A stretch of 64,000 nucleotides of DNA from an uncultured Lactobacillaceae bacterium (GCA_945285405.1 CALYQJ010000004.1:54929-118928); one strand, 5' to 3'; shown: positions 1-10,657, counted from the first letter of the stretch. Notes: generated from the letters alone by a model not told the origin. Made by a program: numbers and translations.

Positions 1-96
1 TTTTCCAAGCTTTCCAAGCGAAGCTCCAAGATTAGAAGTAGTAGTAGTTTTACCCACTCCACCTTTTTGATTTGCTACTGCGATTATCTTCCCCAT
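1..96 (-). CDS. parA: ParA/Soj-type chromosome partitioning ATPase, N-terminal fragment truncated by the window edge
   Basis: Reverse translation of 1-96 gives [32 protein letters not shown], with the deviant Walker A KGGVGKTT; lies directly upstream of parB on the same strand. Confidence 0.9.
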   Translation of the reverse strand, partial: MGKIIAVANQKGGVGKTTTTSNLGASLGKLGK

Positions 97-102
97 ATTT
101 TC

Positions 103-1017
103 TTAATTACCATCAATTTTCGGTTTTGTTGTCGTTTTCTCATTTTTTTTATTTACCTTTTTTAAGTGAACTATCATTTCCACATTATCTGAATCAACTT
201 GTTTAATTTCCTGAGTAACATTTATTCCACTTTCTTCAACTGTCATTAAAGCTTTTTTTAAAGTCTGAGTTGCTAAAGTCAAATTATCAATTTTTGTCAA
301 AATATTTGCTTTAGGTTTTATTGCTTTTTTAACTTTTTTAGGAGATTCCTTTGAAGGCTGAAAATTATTAGGATGAAGAATGTGCTCTACTAAATCTTTA
401 GTCTGCACAACGCTCAAATCATGATCAGTAATTTCTTTTAATACTTGGCTTTGCTGCTCATCATTTAAATGTAATAATTCCCTACCATGGCGTTCCGTAA
501 TTATGCCAGAATTTATAGCAGACTTTATAGGCTCACTTAATTTAAGTAAACGTAATTTATTAGCTATTGTACTTTGACTTTTGCCAACACGACGCGCTAA
601 AGATTCTTGCGTCTCTTTAGTTAAATTTAAAATTTTCTGATACGCTTGAGCTTCTTCAACTGCTGAAAGATTTTCGCGCTGTAGATTTTCACTTAAAGCC
701 TGCACCGCCGTTGACGAATCATCAAAATTACGGATAATAGCTGGAATCGTCTGACGATTAAGACTTTTAACTGCACGAAATCTTCTTTCACCTGCAACAA
801 TTTCATACTTATGAGGTTTGTATTCTCGAACCACAATAGGTTGTAACAAACCATTTTTATCAATATTTTGAGCAAGTTCTTTTATTTTTTCAGTTTGAAA
901 AACTTTACGCGGTTGATAACGATTAGGAATGATATCAGCGACATTTAAATTTATTAGCTTGCCAAATTCTTGATTATTATCTTCATTTCTAAAAAAATTA
1001 AAAAAATTACTTGCCAT
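103..1017 (-). CDS. parB: ParB/Spo0J-family chromosome partitioning protein
   Basis: ORF with IIPNRYQPRKVF, GERRFRA and the HTH LARRVGKSQSTIANKLRLL; adjacent to parA. Confidence 0.93.
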   Translation of the reverse strand: MASNFFNFFRNEDNNQEFGKLINLNVADIIPNRYQPRKVFQTEKIKELAQNIDKNGLLQPIVVREYKPHKYEIVAGERRFRAVKSLNRQTIPAIIRNFDDSSTAVQALSENLQRENLSAVEEAQAYQKILNLTKETQESLARRVGKSQSTIANKLRLLKLSEPIKSAINSGIITERHGRELLHLNDEQQSQVLKEITDHDLSVVQTKDLVEHILHPNNFQPSKESPKKVKKAIKPKANILTKIDNLTLATQTLKKALMTVEESGINVTQEIKQVDSDNVEMIVHLKKVNKKNEKTTTKPKIDGN

Positions 1018-1741
1018 GTGATCCCTTCATTTTGGCTTTTATTTGACCATTAGCTCGCGGATATTTATGGGGGGTTATTTTTATTTTATGAATCAAAATC
1101 AACGTTCGATAATCATCATCTTTTTTTAAATCCACATCAACTGTTTTTTGAATTTTACCACCTAACATGGAAATTAAATTATTGGCGGCAAGGATTTCGT
1201 TTTCTCCATTTTTACCCTTGTATGCTATAAAATTACCTGACTTTTTTACTAAGGGTAAACAATACTCACTAAGAATCCTTAAATTTGCTACTGCTCGTGA
1301 AACAACCAAATCAAATTTTTCTCGCCCTTTTTTTCGACCAAAATCTTCAGCACGCTGCCAAACAAAATCTACGTTATTTAATTGCAAAAGTTCACATAAA
1401 TTCTTTAAAAATTGTAACTTTTTTTGTGAAGAATCTAGTAATGTTAATTTTAACTCGGGATAGATGATTTTTAAAGGGATCCCTGGAAAGCCTCCGCCAG
1501 TTCCCACATCACATAATGAATGTGCTCGAGTAAATAAATCCGAATTAAAATAAAATATCGGAATTATCGAATCATAGAAATGTTTTAAATATGCTTCATT
1601 TAAATCGGTGATTCGAGTTAAATTATATTTTTGATTTGTTTTAATTAGTTCATTATAATAAATTGCAAATTGTCGTGCTGTTTTATCCACCACAACACCT
1701 GGAATTTTTTCCAGTATTTTTTCAAACTCTTTAGGATTCAC
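1007..1741 (-). CDS. rsmG: 16S rRNA (guanine(527)-N(7))-methyltransferase RsmG
   Basis: CDVGTGGGFPGIPLKI SAM motif and VVSRAVANL; overlaps the parB start by 11 bp. Confidence 0.93.
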   Translation of the reverse strand: MNPKEFEKILEKIPGVVVDKTARQFAIYYNELIKTNQKYNLTRITDLNEAYLKHFYDSIIPIFYFNSDLFTRAHSLCDVGTGGGFPGIPLKIIYPELKLTLLDSSQKKLQFLKNLCELLQLNNVDFVWQRAEDFGRKKGREKFDLVVSRAVANLRILSEYCLPLVKKSGNFIAYKGKNGENEILAANNLISMLGGKIQKTVDVDLKKDDDYRTLILIHKIKITPHKYPRANGQIKAKMKGSHGK

Positions 1742-1822
1742 GACTACCTCTTTGTGAAACTTTTTTGTTTCTCAATAACTTTAGCTAAAGAATGGAAGTG
1801 GGTCAATATTATTAAAGAAAAT

Positions 1823-2398
1823 ATGTACACTAAAAAAGAAATTCGCAAACAACAAATTAACATTTTAAAGCAACTTACACCTAATGAAAAAATTCATCAA
1901 TCAAATATGATTTTTCAAAATTTAAGTAATTCCATGCTTTATCAAAAAGCCAAAAATATAGCACTTTTTTGGAGTACCGAAATTGAATTACCAACACACC
2001 AGTTTATTAATGATGCTGCTTTGGTTAAAAAAATATTTTTACCAGTTGTAGCTAATAATCATCAACTTCAATTTCGACAATACCAACAAAAACAGATGCA
2101 TATAGTCAAAGGATTAGGAGAACCATTACCAAGTTGTCATAAAATTGCTTTAAACGACTTAGATTTAATTATCGTTCCTGGATTAATTTTTAGTCAAACT
2201 GGTCATTATCGAGTTGGGTTTGGTGGTGGCTATTATGATCGTCTTTTGACCAAATATCGAGGTCCAACAGCTGCGATTATTCTTGACCAACAAATTATAC
2301 CGCACCCCAACTGGAAAGTGGAAAGTTTCGATCAACCAATTAAATATTTTTTTACATCAAAAATGAACTTTGATTATACAGGAGCTATAAATGGCTAA
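1823..2398 (+). CDS. 5-formyltetrahydrofolate cyclo-ligase
   Basis: MYTKKEIRKQQ... with VGFGGGYYDRLL signature; the ORF-track start at 1670 reads antisense through rsmG, so ATG 1823 is preferred. Confidence 0.88.
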   Translation: MYTKKEIRKQQINILKQLTPNEKIHQSNMIFQNLSNSMLYQKAKNIALFWSTEIELPTHQFINDAALVKKIFLPVVANNHQLQFRQYQQKQMHIVKGLGEPLPSCHKIALNDLDLIIVPGLIFSQTGHYRVGFGGGYYDRLLTKYRGPTAAIILDQQIIPHPNWKVESFDQPIKYFFTSKMNFDYTGAING

Positions 2399-3062
2399 AT
2401 TAGTTTTAATTCGCCATGGTGAAAGCACTTCAAATCGAGATCATATTTTTACTGGTTGGAACGATGTACCTTTAACTACAAAGGGTATAAAGCAAGCAAT
2501 TATCGCTGGTAAAAAAATAAAAAAGGAGCAACTTAAATTTAGTGAAATTCATACCTCATTATTAAGTCGCGCTATAAAAACGGCTAATATAATTGCTGAC
2601 GAAATTGATCAAAGTTATTTACCTATTTACAAATCCTGGCGTCTTAATGAACGACATTATGGAGCTTTAAGAAATGTAAACAAAGATCAAGCTCGCTTGA
2701 TTTATGGAACCAAACAAGTTGCTGCTTGGCGTCGTGGTTTTCATACGCTACCACCTCTTTTAATTAAACCGGATTACGATCGTCGTTATCAGCTGATTCC
2801 CCATGATCTTATTCCTCGTGGAGAAAGCTTAGCGATGTCTTTAAAGAGAGTTTTGATTTACTACGAAGATCAACTTGCTCCAAAGTTACGTCAAGAGCAT
2901 AATATATTATTAGTTGCACATGGTTCAACTATTAGAGTTTTGATAAAGTACTTTGACCAAATTACCGATGAACAACTAGATGGAGTCAAAGTCGGTAATG
3001 GCTCACCAATCATTTACCAATTTGATCATGATTTAAATATATTAAGTAAAAGATTTCTTTAA
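2391..3062 (+). CDS. gpmA: 2,3-bisphosphoglycerate-dependent phosphoglycerate mutase
   Basis: LIRHGESTSNRDHIFTGWNDVPLTTKG and RLNERHYGAL motifs. Confidence 0.9.
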   Translation: MAKLVLIRHGESTSNRDHIFTGWNDVPLTTKGIKQAIIAGKKIKKEQLKFSEIHTSLLSRAIKTANIIADEIDQSYLPIYKSWRLNERHYGALRNVNKDQARLIYGTKQVAAWRRGFHTLPPLLIKPDYDRRYQLIPHDLIPRGESLAMSLKRVLIYYEDQLAPKLRQEHNILLVAHGSTIRVLIKYFDQITDEQLDGVKVGNGSPIIYQFDHDLNILSKRFL

Positions 3063-3083
3063 TCTTGATTTTACAAGTATATA

Positions 3084-3126
3084 AAAAAAGGGTCTAATTT
3101 TAATAAAGCAAAAATTAGACCCTTTT
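3084..3126. terminator. Bidirectional intrinsic terminator between gpmA and rplL
   Basis: Perfect stem GGGTCTAATTTT/AAAATTAGACCC with flanking A and T tracts between convergent genes. Confidence 0.85.
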
Positions 3127-3191
3127 AGTTTTAAGAAAAATTTAACTAGACCTTGTTTTACTTAATCTAAGTCAAATTATTTATTTAATAA

Positions 3192-3560
3192 TTACTTCAA
3201 AGTAACGGTAGCGCCAACAGCTTCAAGTTGTTCCTTAATTTTATTAGCTTCCTCTTCTGTTGCTCCTTCTTTAATAATAGAAGGAGCTTTATCTGCGAGT
3301 CCTTTAGATTCTTTCAATCCTTGGCCAGTGATTTCTTTAATTGCTTTAATTACTTTAACTTTTTCCTGACCAGCTTCAGTTAATTCAACATCAAAACTAT
3401 CTTTTACTGCAGCAGTATCACCACCAGCTGCACCAGCTGCAGCTACTGGAGCTGCAGCTGAAACACCAAATTCATCTTCAATACTTTTTACTAAATCGTT
3501 TAATTCAAGGATTGTTGCACCCTTGAGTTGTTCAATAATTCCATCTACATCTAAAGCCAT
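3192..3560 (-). CDS. rplL: 50S ribosomal protein L7/L12
   Basis: [39 protein letters not shown]...; C-terminal [27 protein letters not shown] type. Confidence 0.97.
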   Translation of the reverse strand: MALDVDGIIEQLKGATILELNDLVKSIEDEFGVSAAAPVAAAGAAGGDTAAVKDSFDVELTEAGQEKVKVIKAIKEITGQGLKESKGLADKAPSIIKEGATEEEANKIKEQLEAVGATVTLK

Positions 3561-3577
3561 TATTTATAATTCCTCCA

Positions 3578-4144
3578 TTATTTGTTATCTTCGGTCGCTG
3601 CTTGAGCTTCCGTACTTGCTGGAGCTTCTGCTCCTGAATCCTCACCGTTCTCTGATTTTTGATCAGAAACTGCTTTAACCGCATAAGCAACATTGCGAAC
3701 AGGTGCTTGTAAAACAGAAAGTAACATTGAAAGCAAACCTTCCTTGCTTGGTAGAGTTGCTAATTGATTAATCTCTTCAATTGAAGAAACTTTACCATCA
3801 ATGTAACCACCTTTAATTTGTAGAGCATCTGCAGTTTTTGCAAAATTAGCTAAAACTTTCGCCGGAGCAATAATATCTTCATTAGAAAAAGCAACGGCAG
3901 TAGGACCTTTGAATAAATCATCAAGTCCTTCATAACCAGTTTCGTCAGCAGCGCGCTTAAGATAAGTGTTCTTAATAACTTCATAATGAACATCGGCATT
4001 TCTTAATTCGCGACGGAGTCTGGTATCTTCTTCGACGGAAAGTCCACGATAATCAACTAAGACTACCGCTTTAGCGGCTTTAAATTGCTCGACGATTTGG
4101 GAAACAATTTTCCCTTTTTTTTCTAAAATCGCTTCACTCGCCAA
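3578..4144 (-). CDS. rplJ: 50S ribosomal protein L10
   Basis: [22 protein letters not shown]; upstream of rplL. Confidence 0.96.
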   Translation of the reverse strand: MASEAILEKKGKIVSQIVEQFKAAKAVVLVDYRGLSVEEDTRLRRELRNADVHYEVIKNTYLKRAADETGYEGLDDLFKGPTAVAFSNEDIIAPAKVLANFAKTADALQIKGGYIDGKVSSIEEINQLATLPSKEGLLSMLLSVLQAPVRNVAYAVKAVSDQKSENGEDSGAEAPASTEAQAATEDNK

Positions 4145-4179
4145 ATATCTTTCCTCCTATTTTTATTTTTGTAATTATC

Positions 4180-4290
4180 TGCAAAAAAAGTAGAGCCGAA
4201 GCTCTACTTACATTAAATAAATCGAACTTCCTCGGCAGGATATTAAGGCTAATGCCACCTGAGTCTTCGGCAGAAAAATCACGTATCCAT
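4180..4290 (-). ncRNA. L10 ribosomal protein leader (autoregulatory leader of rplJL)
   Basis: Minus strand CTGCCGAAGACTCAGGTGGCATTAGCCTTAATATCCTGCCGAGGAAGT resembles Firmicutes L10 leaders; followed by hairpin AGTAGAGCTTCGGCTCTACTTTTTTT at 4182-4210. Confidence 0.85.
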
Positions 4291-4523
4291 TATATCTTTT
4301 TTAAAATAAAATAACAACTCCTAAAATTGTAATTTTTTACTGATTTAATTTTGAGAGTCTCAATTTTATTAAATTTGTTATGATTTATAGTAAGTCATTA
4401 AATTATCATAATTTTTCATCATTAAAAATAACTGATATGGATTAAATTGAGATAATAAGTTCGTAATCTAGTCAATAACATTTACTATAAAAAATATTGG
4501 CTAAAATATTTTTTATAAATCAT

Positions 4524-4552
4524 AAAAAGTGAAGTATATAACTTCACTTTTT
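4524..4552 (-). terminator. Intrinsic terminator downstream of rplA
   Basis: AAAAAGTGAAGT/ACTTCACTTTTT stem directly 3' of rplA. Confidence 0.8.
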
Positions 4553-4591
4553 GCTAATATCTATTATTAAAAAAATATAATTTGTTCTAAA

Positions 4592-5281
4592 TTAAATTGA
4601 AGCGGCATCAACTTTGATACCAGGTCCCATAGTTGAGTGAACAGAAACACTCTTCATATAGTTTCCCTTAGCAGTAGCTGGTTTTGCCCTTAAAATAGCA
4701 TCATTAAGTGCTTTAAAGTTTTCACTTAATTGTTCAACACTAAATGAAACTTTGCCAATTGGTACAGAAATAATACCCTGCCGGTCAACTCGATAATTAA
4801 CCTGACCAGCTTTAACATCAGAAACTGCCTTCGTAACATCATTAGTTACAGTACCAGTTTTGGGATTAGGCATTAATCCGCGAGGGCCTAAAATCCTTCC
4901 TAATTGACCTACTTTAGCCATCATTTGTGGCGTTGCAACAACTACATCAAAATCCATATAGCCATCTTTGACTTTTTGAACTAGTTCGTCATCGCCTACT
5001 TCATCTGCACCCGCTGCTTGGGCTTCTTTTGCTTGCTCACCAGTAGCAAAAACAATCACTTTTTTAGTTTTACCTGTACCATTTGGTAAAACTAAAGCTC
5101 CACGAATGTTTTGGTCTGCTTGTTTTGGATCTACTGAAAGATTGTAAGCAACCTGCACTGATGAATCAAACTTGGTATACGAAGTATCCTTAACTAATTT
5201 CAATGCTTCAGAAGCATCATAAAGCTTAGTACGATCGATGCTCTTTAAAGCGTCTTGATATTTTTTTCCTCTTTTTGCCAT
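4592..5281 (-). CDS. rplA: 50S ribosomal protein L1
   Basis: [50 protein letters not shown]. Confidence 0.97.
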   Translation of the reverse strand: MAKRGKKYQDALKSIDRTKLYDASEALKLVKDTSYTKFDSSVQVAYNLSVDPKQADQNIRGALVLPNGTGKTKKVIVFATGEQAKEAQAAGADEVGDDELVQKVKDGYMDFDVVVATPQMMAKVGQLGRILGPRGLMPNPKTGTVTNDVTKAVSDVKAGQVNYRVDRQGIISVPIGKVSFSVEQLSENFKALNDAILRAKPATAKGNYMKSVSVHSTMGPGIKVDAASI

Positions 5282-5333
5282 AATTTCCTCCTTGCTGTGG
5301 TTAAACGAGTATAAGCTCTTCCACTGCTGCCTC

Positions 5334-5759
5334 TTAATCTTCTATTTCGATTCCCATCGAACGGGCAGTACCTTCAACCATCCGCATTGCTGCTTCAACA
5401 TTAGCGGCGTTAAGGTCTTGCATTTTGGTTTCGGCAATTTGTTTAACTTGATCACGTTTAACTTTTGCCACTTTATTCTTATTAGGTTCACCAGAACCCT
5501 TTTCAATTTTAGCTGCTTTTTTTAGTAAAACTGCAGCAGGTGGCGTTTTAGTAATAAAATCGAATGATCGATCTTCATAAACTGTAATAACAACCGGAAT
5601 AATCATTCCAGCTTGATCAGCAGTACGAGCATTAAAATCTTTAGTAAATCCAACAATATTAACACCAGCTTGACCTAAAGCCGGTCCTACTGGGGGAGCT
5701 GGTGTTGCTTTACCTGCTGGTATTTGCAACTTAACAACATTTGCAACTTTTTTTGCCAC
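5334..5759 (-). CDS. rplK: 50S ribosomal protein L11 (GTG start preferred over the ORF-track start)
   Basis: [39 protein letters not shown] Shine-Dalgarno precedes GTG at 5759. Confidence 0.95.
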   Translation of the reverse strand: MAKKVANVVKLQIPAGKATPAPPVGPALGQAGVNIVGFTKDFNARTADQAGMIIPVVITVYEDRSFDFITKTPPAAVLLKKAAKIEKGSGEPNKNKVAKVKRDQVKQIAETKMQDLNAANVEAAMRMVEGTARSMGIEIED

Positions 5760-5954
5760 GGTAATAACCTCCTTAATCCGTGTGTGGTTTAAATGATCAT
5801 TAAATTTGATCTCCCACTGTATGTAAAACACACAGATTTTATTCTATCATATTTTTTTAATATAAAAAAGATTAAAGCTTAAGAATAATTTATTGAGTAA
5901 GAATAAAAATTGTGATGTTTAGTTACAAACATTCCAATACTCATCATTGCCTAT

Positions 5955-6371
5955 TTAAAATTTAGCCATATTGCTAAATTTCTGAGTTATTTCAACACCT
6001 TTTTGACTTAATTGATCTCCAGCATAGTTAATCACCTTTTTCACCGGCTTCATATTTTCATAAAGTGAATCAATACCTTTTGCTGCTGCAACACCACCAA
6101 CTAATGTTCCAAAAGTTTTTAAACCGGCATTTATTAAAGTATGATTTAATCCAATTCGAGCCAAACCACCAGCAACTGCAATACCACCTAAACCACCAGC
6201 TAAACTACCTAAAGTACTAGCAGAAGTTGCAATTAGACTATATGATAATGCTCTTCCGGAATCTCGATGCTGTTTATTATATTTTTGATAGTTCATTACT
6301 GCATCTAAGCCAACTAAACTTTGATTTGCTATTTTAATAAACTTTGAAGCTTTATGCATACTATTTGACAT
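5955..6371 (-). CDS. Hypothetical protein with central glycine-rich hydrophobic (glycine-zipper-like) segment
   Basis: 138-aa ORF with AAGGAAG SD; TLGSLAGGLGGIAVAGGLARIGLNHTLINAGLKTFGTLVGGVAAAKG. Confidence 0.7.
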   Translation of the reverse strand: MSNSMHKASKFIKIANQSLVGLDAVMNYQKYNKQHRDSGRALSYSLIATSASTLGSLAGGLGGIAVAGGLARIGLNHTLINAGLKTFGTLVGGVAAAKGIDSLYENMKPVKKVINYAGDQLSQKGVEITQKFSNMAKF

Positions 6372-6454
6372 ATTTTGTAACTTCCTTTTATTTAAATGTG
6401 CTATTGTTATTTTAGCACTAAATAAATGTTTTTATATGTCTAATTTGCATCTAA

Positions 6455-7093
6455 TCAAGTTGTTTCGGGTAAAATTTTTTCTGTCAATATTTTCAAATGA
6501 TATTGATTACTAAAGCGATTGACTAATGATTTATTAAAATTGATTATTTCATCTTTTTTAAGCTTAATTTTGAAAGTGACTAATGATTGATAGTCTATTT
6601 TTATAATTGATATCTTTTTTTGCTTTAAAAAATATTCCATTTTTGCCTGATCATGGTAAGACACTGTAACTTCACCTATACTAAACCAATCATAGGTTGC
6701 CAAACTAGCATTAGCTAATGCAACAGTAACTCCTTTACCATATGCCCGAATTAGGCCACCAGCTCCTAATTTAATGCCCCCAAAATAACGAGTAACTGTG
6801 GCTAAAATATTAGTCAATCCATTTTTTTGTAGAGCATTTAAAATAGGTGCTCCAGCCGTTCCCTGGGGTTCCCCATTATCTGAAAATTTCTCTTTTGTAA
6901 CTGTTTGATTCAAAATATAAGCATATGCAATATGAGTTGCAGTATCATACTGCTTTCTAACCTTTGCTAATGCCACTTCTACTTCCTCAGAGTTATGAAC
7001 TATAAACAAATTCCCAATAAAATGGGATTTTTTTATTGTAAAATCACCCGTTGCAGGAGAAACAGCCAAACTATAATAAGGCGTTTTACTCAT
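6455..7093 (-). CDS. YigZ/IMPACT family protein
   Basis: FSDNGEPQGTAGAPIL and RYFGGIKLGAGGLIRAYG motifs. Confidence 0.9.
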   Translation of the reverse strand: MSKTPYYSLAVSPATGDFTIKKSHFIGNLFIVHNSEEVEVALAKVRKQYDTATHIAYAYILNQTVTKEKFSDNGEPQGTAGAPILNALQKNGLTNILATVTRYFGGIKLGAGGLIRAYGKGVTVALANASLATYDWFSIGEVTVSYHDQAKMEYFLKQKKISIIKIDYQSLVTFKIKLKKDEIINFNKSLVNRFSNQYHLKILTEKILPETT

Positions 7094-7563
7094 TTATTTT
7101 TCCTCTTAGAACGAATTATCTGAAAAAAATTTTGAATAATTTGTTGACATTGATCGCTTAAAATACCACCTTGATAAAGTACCCGATGATTAAACTGAAA
7201 ATTATCTAATAAGTGCTCTAAACTTACGACCGCTCCAGCTTTTGGATCACTGGCGCCAAAATAAACCTGCCGAATACGACTATTAATCAAAGCTCCTGCA
7301 CACATAGGACACGGTTCAATCGTTACATATAAATCACAATCGATTAATCGCCATTGCCCTAATCGATGACAGGCTTGATTAAGCGCAATTAATTCAGCAT
7401 GACCTAATGAATTTTGTTGAATTTCGCGTTGATTATAGCCGCAACCAATAATTTGATCACGATAAACAACTATCGCACCTATGGGCACCTCATCTTTTGA
7501 AGCAGCAATTTGTGCTTGTTCAAGAGCTTTTTGCATCCAATATTCAGTTTTTAAATCACTCAA
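7090..7563 (-). CDS. tadA: tRNA-specific adenosine deaminase TadA
   Basis: HAELIAL and VTIEPCPMCAGAL zinc deaminase motifs. Confidence 0.93.
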   Translation of the reverse strand: MSDLKTEYWMQKALEQAQIAASKDEVPIGAIVVYRDQIIGCGYNQREIQQNSLGHAELIALNQACHRLGQWRLIDCDLYVTIEPCPMCAGALINSRIRQVYFGASDPKAGAVVSLEHLLDNFQFNHRVLYQGGILSDQCQQIIQNFFQIIRSKRKNK

Positions 7564-8167
7564 TATTTTGTGCCTTTAAAATATAGTACCCTTTATTGCG
7601 CTTGAGAATTTCACAATTACCAAATACTTCCGCCATTTTCTTTTTTAAACTAGGTTCTCCTTGTTTACGTTGAACTACCAAAATCAATTGCCCTTGAATA
7701 GTTAAATGTTTAAGGCTTTGTTCAACTAATGAGTTAATTACCTTTTTACCCGCCCTAAATGGAGGATTAGATATAATCAAATCAAAACTTTGATTAATAT
7801 TTGAAAAAAGATCAGATTTGATTGTTTTAATTCGTGATTCTACACCATTAACTTCAAAATTTTTTTTAGCCTCTTTTAAAGCTCGTTCATTAACTTCAGT
7901 AGCAACAATTTGTGCCTTAGGATATTGATTTGCAGCAAAAAGTGCAATTGGTCCATATCCTGTTCCTAAATCAAGTACTGTTTTAGGCGAAACTGTTAAA
8001 TCTGCTATTACATTAACTAAAGTAAGAGTCCCAAAATCTAATTTGTTCTTAGAAAAAACTCCATTATTAGAATAAAATTGATAATTTTTTCCAATCATTT
8101 CCTCATTAAAAGTAAATTCTTCATCAATTGATGTGGGTTTAGTTGCAAAATATTGTTCGTTTTTCAT
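7556..8167 (-). CDS. Class I SAM-dependent methyltransferase (RsmC-like)
   Basis: VLDLGTGYGPIALF and DLIISNPPFRAGK (NPPF) motifs. Confidence 0.88.
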   Translation of the reverse strand: MKNEQYFATKPTSIDEEFTFNEEMIGKNYQFYSNNGVFSKNKLDFGTLTLVNVIADLTVSPKTVLDLGTGYGPIALFAANQYPKAQIVATEVNERALKEAKKNFEVNGVESRIKTIKSDLFSNINQSFDLIISNPPFRAGKKVINSLVEQSLKHLTIQGQLILVVQRKQGEPSLKKKMAEVFGNCEILKRNKGYYILKAQNIE

Positions 8168-8263
8168 ATTTATATTTTAACAAATTGTAAGCGTTTCATT
8201 TTTTAAGATTTATAGTAAAATTTATAGTAAAATAAGGTTAGATATTAACGGAGGTATTAATTA

Positions 8264-9598
8264 ATGAAAATAGCGGTAATTGGTTGTACACATGCAGGAA
8301 CTTTTTCTGCTCAGCAAATTTTAACAGAACACCCCGATGCCGAGGTTACAGTATATGAACGTAATGATAATTTATCCTTTTTATCTTGTGGGATTGCTCT
8401 TTGGGTAGGTAATCATGTTTCTGATCCTAAGAAAATGTTTTATTCTAGTCCTGAAGCTTTAAGTAAATTAGGTGCCAACATGAAAATGGAACATGATGTT
8501 ACTTCTGTTGATTTATCCCAAAAGACGGTTACAGCAAAAAACTTAAAAACAGGAAAAACTGATACAAATTCTTTTGATAAAATTGTAATTACTACTGGAT
8601 CAAAACCAGTTATTCCTAATTTACCGGGAATCCATAGTAGTAAAGTATATCCATGTAAAAACTGGCAAGATGCTACTAAAATTAAAGAAGCTTCTGAAAA
8701 AATTTCAAGCGCAGTAGTTATTGGAGCTGGTTATATCGGGGCTGAATTAGCTGAACAACTATCACTAATCGATAAAAAAGTTACATTGATTGATGGTTTA
8801 GATCGAGTTTTAGCAAATAATTTTGATCAAAAAATTTCAGAAAAAGTTGAAGCCGAATACCGTAATCATGGTGTTACTCTAGCATTGGGACAAATGGTTC
8901 AAGGATTTGAAGAAAATGGTAATCAAATTACCGTTAAAACTGATCAAGGGTCTTATACTGCTGATATTGCAATACTTGCTTTAGGCTTTGCACCTCGAAC
9001 TGAACTTTTTCAAAATCAAGTAGATATGTTACCAAATGGAGCAATTATTACTAATGAATATATGGAAACAAGCAAAAAAGATGTTTTTGCAGCTGGAGAC
9101 GCTTCTACTGTTATTTATAATCCTACTGGGAAACCAGATTATATTCCATTAGCAACTAATGCAGTTCGTCAGGGGATTTTAGTAGGTAATAATATCGTTA
9201 AGCCGACGGTTAAGTATATGGGGACCCAAGCTACTTCTGCAGTTCAACTTTATGACTATGCTATTGCAGCTAGTGGATTAAATTCTTTAAGTGCAAAAAA
9301 GCGTGGCATTGAAATTGAAGAAATTTCATTAGAGCAAGACTATCGCCCTGATTTCATGCTCACAACAACAAAAGTTCTCTCTACTTTAGCATGGGATCCT
9401 AAAACCAGACAAGTTTTAGGTGGATCTTTTATCGCTAAACATGACATTTCGCAAGCTGCTAATGTAATCTCTTTAGCAATCCAAAATAAAATGACAATTG
9501 ACCAATTAGCAATGGTAGATCTTTTCTTCCAACCTAATTTTGATCAACCAGTTAACTATATTGGTGCTGTTGCAGCTGCTGCAGCAAATAAAAAATAA
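8264..9598 (+). CDS. nox: NADH oxidase (probably H2O-forming), pyridine nucleotide-disulfide oxidoreductase family
   Basis: FLSCGIALWVG redox Cys region, VVIGAGYIGAELAEQL NAD motif and VFAAGDAS FAD motif. Confidence 0.9.
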   Translation: MKIAVIGCTHAGTFSAQQILTEHPDAEVTVYERNDNLSFLSCGIALWVGNHVSDPKKMFYSSPEALSKLGANMKMEHDVTSVDLSQKTVTAKNLKTGKTDTNSFDKIVITTGSKPVIPNLPGIHSSKVYPCKNWQDATKIKEASEKISSAVVIGAGYIGAELAEQLSLIDKKVTLIDGLDRVLANNFDQKISEKVEAEYRNHGVTLALGQMVQGFEENGNQITVKTDQGSYTADIAILALGFAPRTELFQNQVDMLPNGAIITNEYMETSKKDVFAAGDASTVIYNPTGKPDYIPLATNAVRQGILVGNNIVKPTVKYMGTQATSAVQLYDYAIAASGLNSLSAKKRGIEIEEISLEQDYRPDFMLTTTKVLSTLAWDPKTRQVLGGSFIAKHDISQAANVISLAIQNKMTIDQLAMVDLFFQPNFDQPVNYIGAVAAAAANKK

Positions 9599-9626
9599 AA
9601 ATTTTTCTCTAACTGTAAATTTAGTC

Positions 9627-9651
9627 AGCAATAATTGCTGACTTTTTTAAT
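9627..9651 (+). terminator. Intrinsic terminator after nox
   Basis: GTCAGCAAT/ATTGCTGAC followed by T6. Confidence 0.8.
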
Positions 9652-9738
9652 TTTTAAATAGATTTTTTTGATATAGGAATATTTTTACACTCAATAAAAG
9701 TTATGATAGAAGTGAACTAAACTCGATAGAGGTTGAAA

Positions 9739-10656
9739 ATGAACAAAAAAGATAATAATTGGAGCTCTCATGTCCCCAAGCGTAATCAACAACCATTTCA
9801 TAACAAGGACCAAAACAACTTAAATATCCCCGCTTCTCCAAAAAAAGCTCGACCATTTTATAAAAAATGGTGGTTCTGGTTAACTAGCTTTATTATTATT
9901 TTTGCCATTGCTACTTTAGTATTTTGGATATTAAATCAACAATCCAGTTCACCCCAAACAAATCAAACCACAGATAAAAAGAGTGAAACTTCACAAAAAA
10001 CATCTCCAAAAACTAATTCTCAACGTTCTAAGTCTCATTCACCACGAAAAAAAGTTAAAAAATCTACTTCTTCGTCCATAAAAACATCTTCACCGAAATC
10101 CCAAAATAATTCCCAGTCAAAATCAGGAAATACTGCTATTGGTAAAACCGGTACCGCATTAGAAATATTCAACCAAATTAAACTCGGCGATACTGCCAAT
10201 AATGGAACAGGCGGCGATTTAGAAAGTGACTTAATAAAGAAACTCAATTCACCACATAAAATTGAAGAATTAGTTTTCCAGGGCAAAAAAGCTCATCGAG
10301 ATATTTGGGGAGAAGTTATTGGAATCACTAAGGGAAGCGGAAATGTGGTTATTTTCGTCAAAGATGGTAAAAACTTTCGAGCAGTTTCTAAAACTAGTGT
10401 TGGAATTTCTAATGATATAAAAAAGGATAAATTAACTTTAGCACAGTTCAATCAATTAAAAACACAAGGTTTAACCACCGAAAAAGCAATTAAAATTTTA
10501 GGACAACCCAACGCAATGACCGAATCACACCTATCGGGAAACATTTATATCTCTTATACTTGGGATACTAATCTCCAAGGACGTAATGACGCATACGTCA
10601 CAATTAATTTCACTAATAACGAAGCTACAACTAAAAGTCAAGATGGCCTAAAATAA
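9739..10656 (+). CDS. Membrane-anchored protein with Ser/Thr/Lys-rich linker and C-terminal DUF3862-like domain
   Basis: N-terminal TM WWFWLTSFIIIFAIATLVFWIL, low-complexity linker, C-terminal LAQFNQLKTQGLTTEKAIKILGQP...; SD AGAGG before ATG 9739. Confidence 0.75.
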   Translation: MNKKDNNWSSHVPKRNQQPFHNKDQNNLNIPASPKKARPFYKKWWFWLTSFIIIFAIATLVFWILNQQSSSPQTNQTTDKKSETSQKTSPKTNSQRSKSHSPRKKVKKSTSSSIKTSSPKSQNNSQSKSGNTAIGKTGTALEIFNQIKLGDTANNGTGGDLESDLIKKLNSPHKIEELVFQGKKAHRDIWGEVIGITKGSGNVVIFVKDGKNFRAVSKTSVGISNDIKKDKLTLAQFNQLKTQGLTTEKAIKILGQPNAMTESHLSGNIYISYTWDTNLQGRNDAYVTINFTNNEATTKSQDGLK

Positions 10657-10657
10657 A

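Noticed and set aside
1289-1304. parS-like sequence TACTGCTCGTGAAACA near parB
   Set aside because: Only the right half matches TGTTTCACGTGAAACA (about 12 of 16) and it lies in the conserved rsmG VSRAVAN codons, so it is likely coincidental.
1167-1467. Plus-strand ORFs of 98 and 60 aa over rsmG
   Set aside because: Antisense to a confidently identified gene, low-complexity composition, no SD or family.
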